DNA from: Siphonodentalium dalli
Lineage: Eukaryota > Mollusca > Scaphopoda > Gadilida > Siphonodentaliidae
DNA length: 64,000 nt
Direction: 5' to 3'
Assembly (NCBI GenBank): GCA_032622095.1
Contig: CP136061.1
Location: 115,888,754-115,952,753, forward strand
Numbering within the stretch: the first letter of the stretch is position 1; the number at the start of each line of letters is the position of its first letter. This document shows, piece by piece, positions 61,207 to 64,000 of the stretch. Position numbers and translations under genes: made by a program. A model generated the notes under the pieces. That model had not been told where the DNA came from, did not search any database, and saw only the letters and a list, made by a program, of their open reading frames with translations.

Positions 61207-63581
61207 CAGGAAGTTTTGTCTCGCCCTACTTAAGACGTTGCCATGGTCATTTGCCACATTTCCCCAATTTTTTTGAATAAGGAATAAGGAATAAGTAACT
61301 AAATTCATGCTGCTCTATTTTACTTGATCAACCACAATCGCGTTCAATTCGTTCCTAATATTTTATGCGTTTCATTTTTTATTGCTCAGCCTGATAATCG
61401 ACTATATAGTTTTATTTGTATTCGTTTATTTCTTTGAATAAATTTTGAAAGGAGACTGAACCTTTTGGCACCACGAACATTGCGACTTGAAAGTTTGACA
61501 TAGGACATTTCCTCCAAAGACGATGCCAAATAGACCAACTATTTTCCGTTGGAACTGATAAATCTGCTACATCACCCAATTTCGAGAAAAAATATATATT
61601 GTCATTTTACTGGACTGACATAACGTCTTCGGACACACATCTGGTCACCAGCGTGGTCCTCTTATGTCTTATCAGACTCACGGTCATACCGAACTTCTTC
61701 TGACAGACGTTGCACCCATAAGGGGGTTCACAGGTTGAATTGTCAGGTTACCACACTGACTGGGAACAATTTTACATACTCGCATGATTGATCGTCTATG
61801 TGTGTTCTATTGTGCTTAGGCATGGAATCGGACTCACTAGATGCCTCATGGTACACATCACACGCGTAAGGGCTTTCACCAGAGTGAATTGTCAGACTGT
61901 CGGACTGACTGGGAACACTCTTACATACTCGTATGATTGATCAACTATGTGTGTTCTCTTATGCTTTGGCAGGGAACCGGACTCATTATATGCCTCCTGG
62001 TACACGTCACACTCGTATGGGCGATCGAATGTGTGGATTATCCTGTGTGTTGGTGTGACTGAAAACTATTCGACACACCTTTATGGTGATTATCGGTGTA
62101 GATTATTTTGTCATGAACCGGACTCACTAAATTCCTTCGGCCATAAGTCACACTCGTATGGGCGATAGTCGCTGCGGATTATCGATTGCTTTGTCACGAA
62201 AATAGTCCAGTGCCGGTTAAAATTGATTGAGTGATTACTTCAAAAGCTGTAATTTTGTTATTACAAAAGTGGAGACATGGTTTTGTTTTACTACAATTTA
62301 AGCTGTCGATTTTTATCACAAAAGCCGACACCTCACTTTACTACAAAGGCTGGCGATTTTATTACAAAAGTGGTGAGGTACTTCAAAAGCTGGCGATTTT
62401 TACTTCAAAAGTGGAGACCTACTTCAAAAGTGGTCAGTTACTTGTTACGCAAGCCTTTGAAGTAATGACCACTTTTGAAGTAGGTCTCCACTTTGAAGTA
62501 AAAAACGCCAGCTTTTGAAGTACCTCACCACTTTTGTAATAAATCGCCAGCTTTTGTAGTAAAGTGAGGTCTCCGCTTTTGAAGTAAAAAACGCCAGCTT
62601 TTGTAGTAAAAAAAACTAGGTCTCCACTTTAGTAATAACAAAATTACAGCTTTTTAAGTAAACTGACTCAATTTTCATGACAAAGTCAAACCGATAATTC
62701 ATAGTGGCTATCGCCCATACGAGTGTGACTTGTGACTGAATATATTTAGTGAGTCCAGTTCCGTGACAAAAGAATCCACACCGGTAATCGATCATACGAG
62801 TGTGACGTGGTTTGAATAGCTTTCAGTCGTACCAACACAAGAGAAATCACACAGTCAATCGCCCATACACATGTGACGTGTACCAAAAGGCACTTAGTGA
62901 GTCCGGTTCCGTGACAAAAGAATACACACCGGTAATCGACCATACGAGTGTGACGTGGTTTGAATAGCTTTCAGTCATACCAACTCAAGAGAAATCACAC
63001 TGTCAATCGCCCATGCACGTGTGTCGTGTACCAAAATACACTTAGTGAGTCCGGTTGCGTGACAAAAGAATACACACCGGTAATCGACCATACGAGTGTG
63101 ACGTGGTTTTAATAGCCTCCAGTCATACCAACACAAGATAAATCACACAGTCAATCGCCTATACACGTGTGACGTGTACCAATTTTTATCCCGCACTTGT
63201 TTCGGCCAATTTCCGTTCATTTTCGGACTTTGCCTAATTTCGTGCATTTTGGAACTTTTGTTCGAAATTTTTTGTTCACAGGAAGTTTTGTCTCGCCCTA
63301 CTTAAGACGTTGCCATGGTCATTTGCCACATTTCCCCAAATTTTCATGTCCGAGCGGAGCGGGAATTTCTATTTGACCCACTTTTTGGGACTACCCAAAA
63401 ACTTTTCAGCCCAAAAAGTTCGGCCCAGGTGGCCATTTTTTAATATGTGACAGTTTGCCACATTTTCCGAAATTTTCCCGACCGAGCAGAGCGAAAACTG
63501 GGATTCGACCCACTTTTTCGGACTCGACCCAAATTTTTTTCGGCCCAAATTTTTTGAAATTTGTTTCGAAATTTGTTTTCA
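61207..63581. repeat. 2375-bp composite satellite unit, copy 2
   Basis: It repeats copy 1 in the same order, including the minus-strand finger ghost (61605-62235), the palindromic minisatellite (62230-62675), the plus-strand ghosts (62675-63180) and the 388-bp satellite sequence. Differences seen include tttatttcttt for tttattttttt and agccgacacc for agcggacacc. Confidence 0.93.
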
Positions 63582-64000
63582 CAGGAAGTTTTGTCTCGCC
63601 CTACTTAAGACGTTGCCATGGTCATTTGCCACATTTCCCCAATTTTTTTGAATAAGGAATAAGGAATAAGTAACTAAATTCATGCTGCTCTATTTTACTT
63701 GATCAACCACAATCGCGTTCAATTCGTTCCTAATATTTTATGCGTTTCATTTTTTATTGCTCAGCCTGATAATCGACTATATAGTTTTATTTGTATTCGT
63801 TTATTTCTTTGAATAAATTTTGAAAGGAGACTGAACCTTTTGGCACCACGAACATTGCGACTTGAAAGTTTGACATAGGACATTTCCTCCAAAGACGATG
63901 CCAAATAGACCAACTATTTTCCGTTGGAACTGATAAATCTGCTACATCACCCAATTTCGAGAAAAAATATATATTGTCATTTTACTGGACTGACATAACG
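63582..64000. repeat. 2375-bp composite satellite unit, copy 3 (cut by window edge)
   Basis: It repeats the first 419 bp of copies 1 and 2, up to tactggactgacataacg. The array therefore continues to the right. Confidence 0.93.

Noticed and set aside
59230-62235. A functional zinc-finger gene
   Set aside because: Cys and His ligands are mostly replaced, frames break between units, and the sequence is amplified as satellite.

Overview
This is animal nuclear DNA: a single multi-exon gene with GT-AG introns, set in very repeat-rich, AT-rich sequence. The gene is parvin (actopaxin/affixin), the actin-binding member of the ILK-PINCH-parvin adhesion complex, on the minus strand. Eleven coding exons were located by translation (exon 1 at 50003-50117 down to exon 11 at 9362-9463). 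All ten phase joins between them are consistent, and they give 318 residues from the initiator methionine into the second calponin-homology (CH) domain. The last ~50 residues were not found in 1-9361 and should lie beyond the left edge. The repeat style (hairpin-tailed GGAC-rich tandem elements, many TTAA-flanked palindromic MITEs, hAT-like elements, CR1/jockey-like LINEs, a tRNA-derived SINE) suggests a lophotrochozoan, most likely a marine mollusc such as a bivalve. That taxonomic call is inference.

Layout. 1-9361: intron 11 of parvin and possibly beyond, holding a hairpin-tailed element, an 84-bp minisatellite (4.27-6.05 kb) and nested MITEs. 9.36-26.2 kb: exons 11 to 5, with introns full of MITE families; a long palindrome at 15.8-19.1 kb has been broken by a hAT-like element that itself carries a second hAT-like element. 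26.2-50.0 kb: exons 4, 3, 2 and 1 separated by 2.7-9.6 kb introns. These introns contain a 4.3-kb hAT-like insertion, a Harbinger-like insertion, a SINE with a 14-bp target duplication, a tandem duplication that exposes an empty insertion site, and a LINE fragment split by a hAT-like element. 50.1-53.6 kb: the upstream side of parvin, with two MITEs just 5' of the start codon and two decayed LINE fragments.

53.6-64.0 kb is a satellite domain. It contains a TTTTGAAGTA minisatellite, ghosts of C2H2 zinc-finger arrays in both orientations, a foldback-like element whose right arm has expanded into a ~388-bp tandem array with a 1544-bp higher-order period, and a 2375-bp composite unit in near-identical tandem copies (two full, a third running off the right edge).

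I see no prokaryotic-type operons, CRISPR arrays, rRNA or functional tRNA genes. Apart from parvin, the open reading frames are repeat-derived or unsupported.
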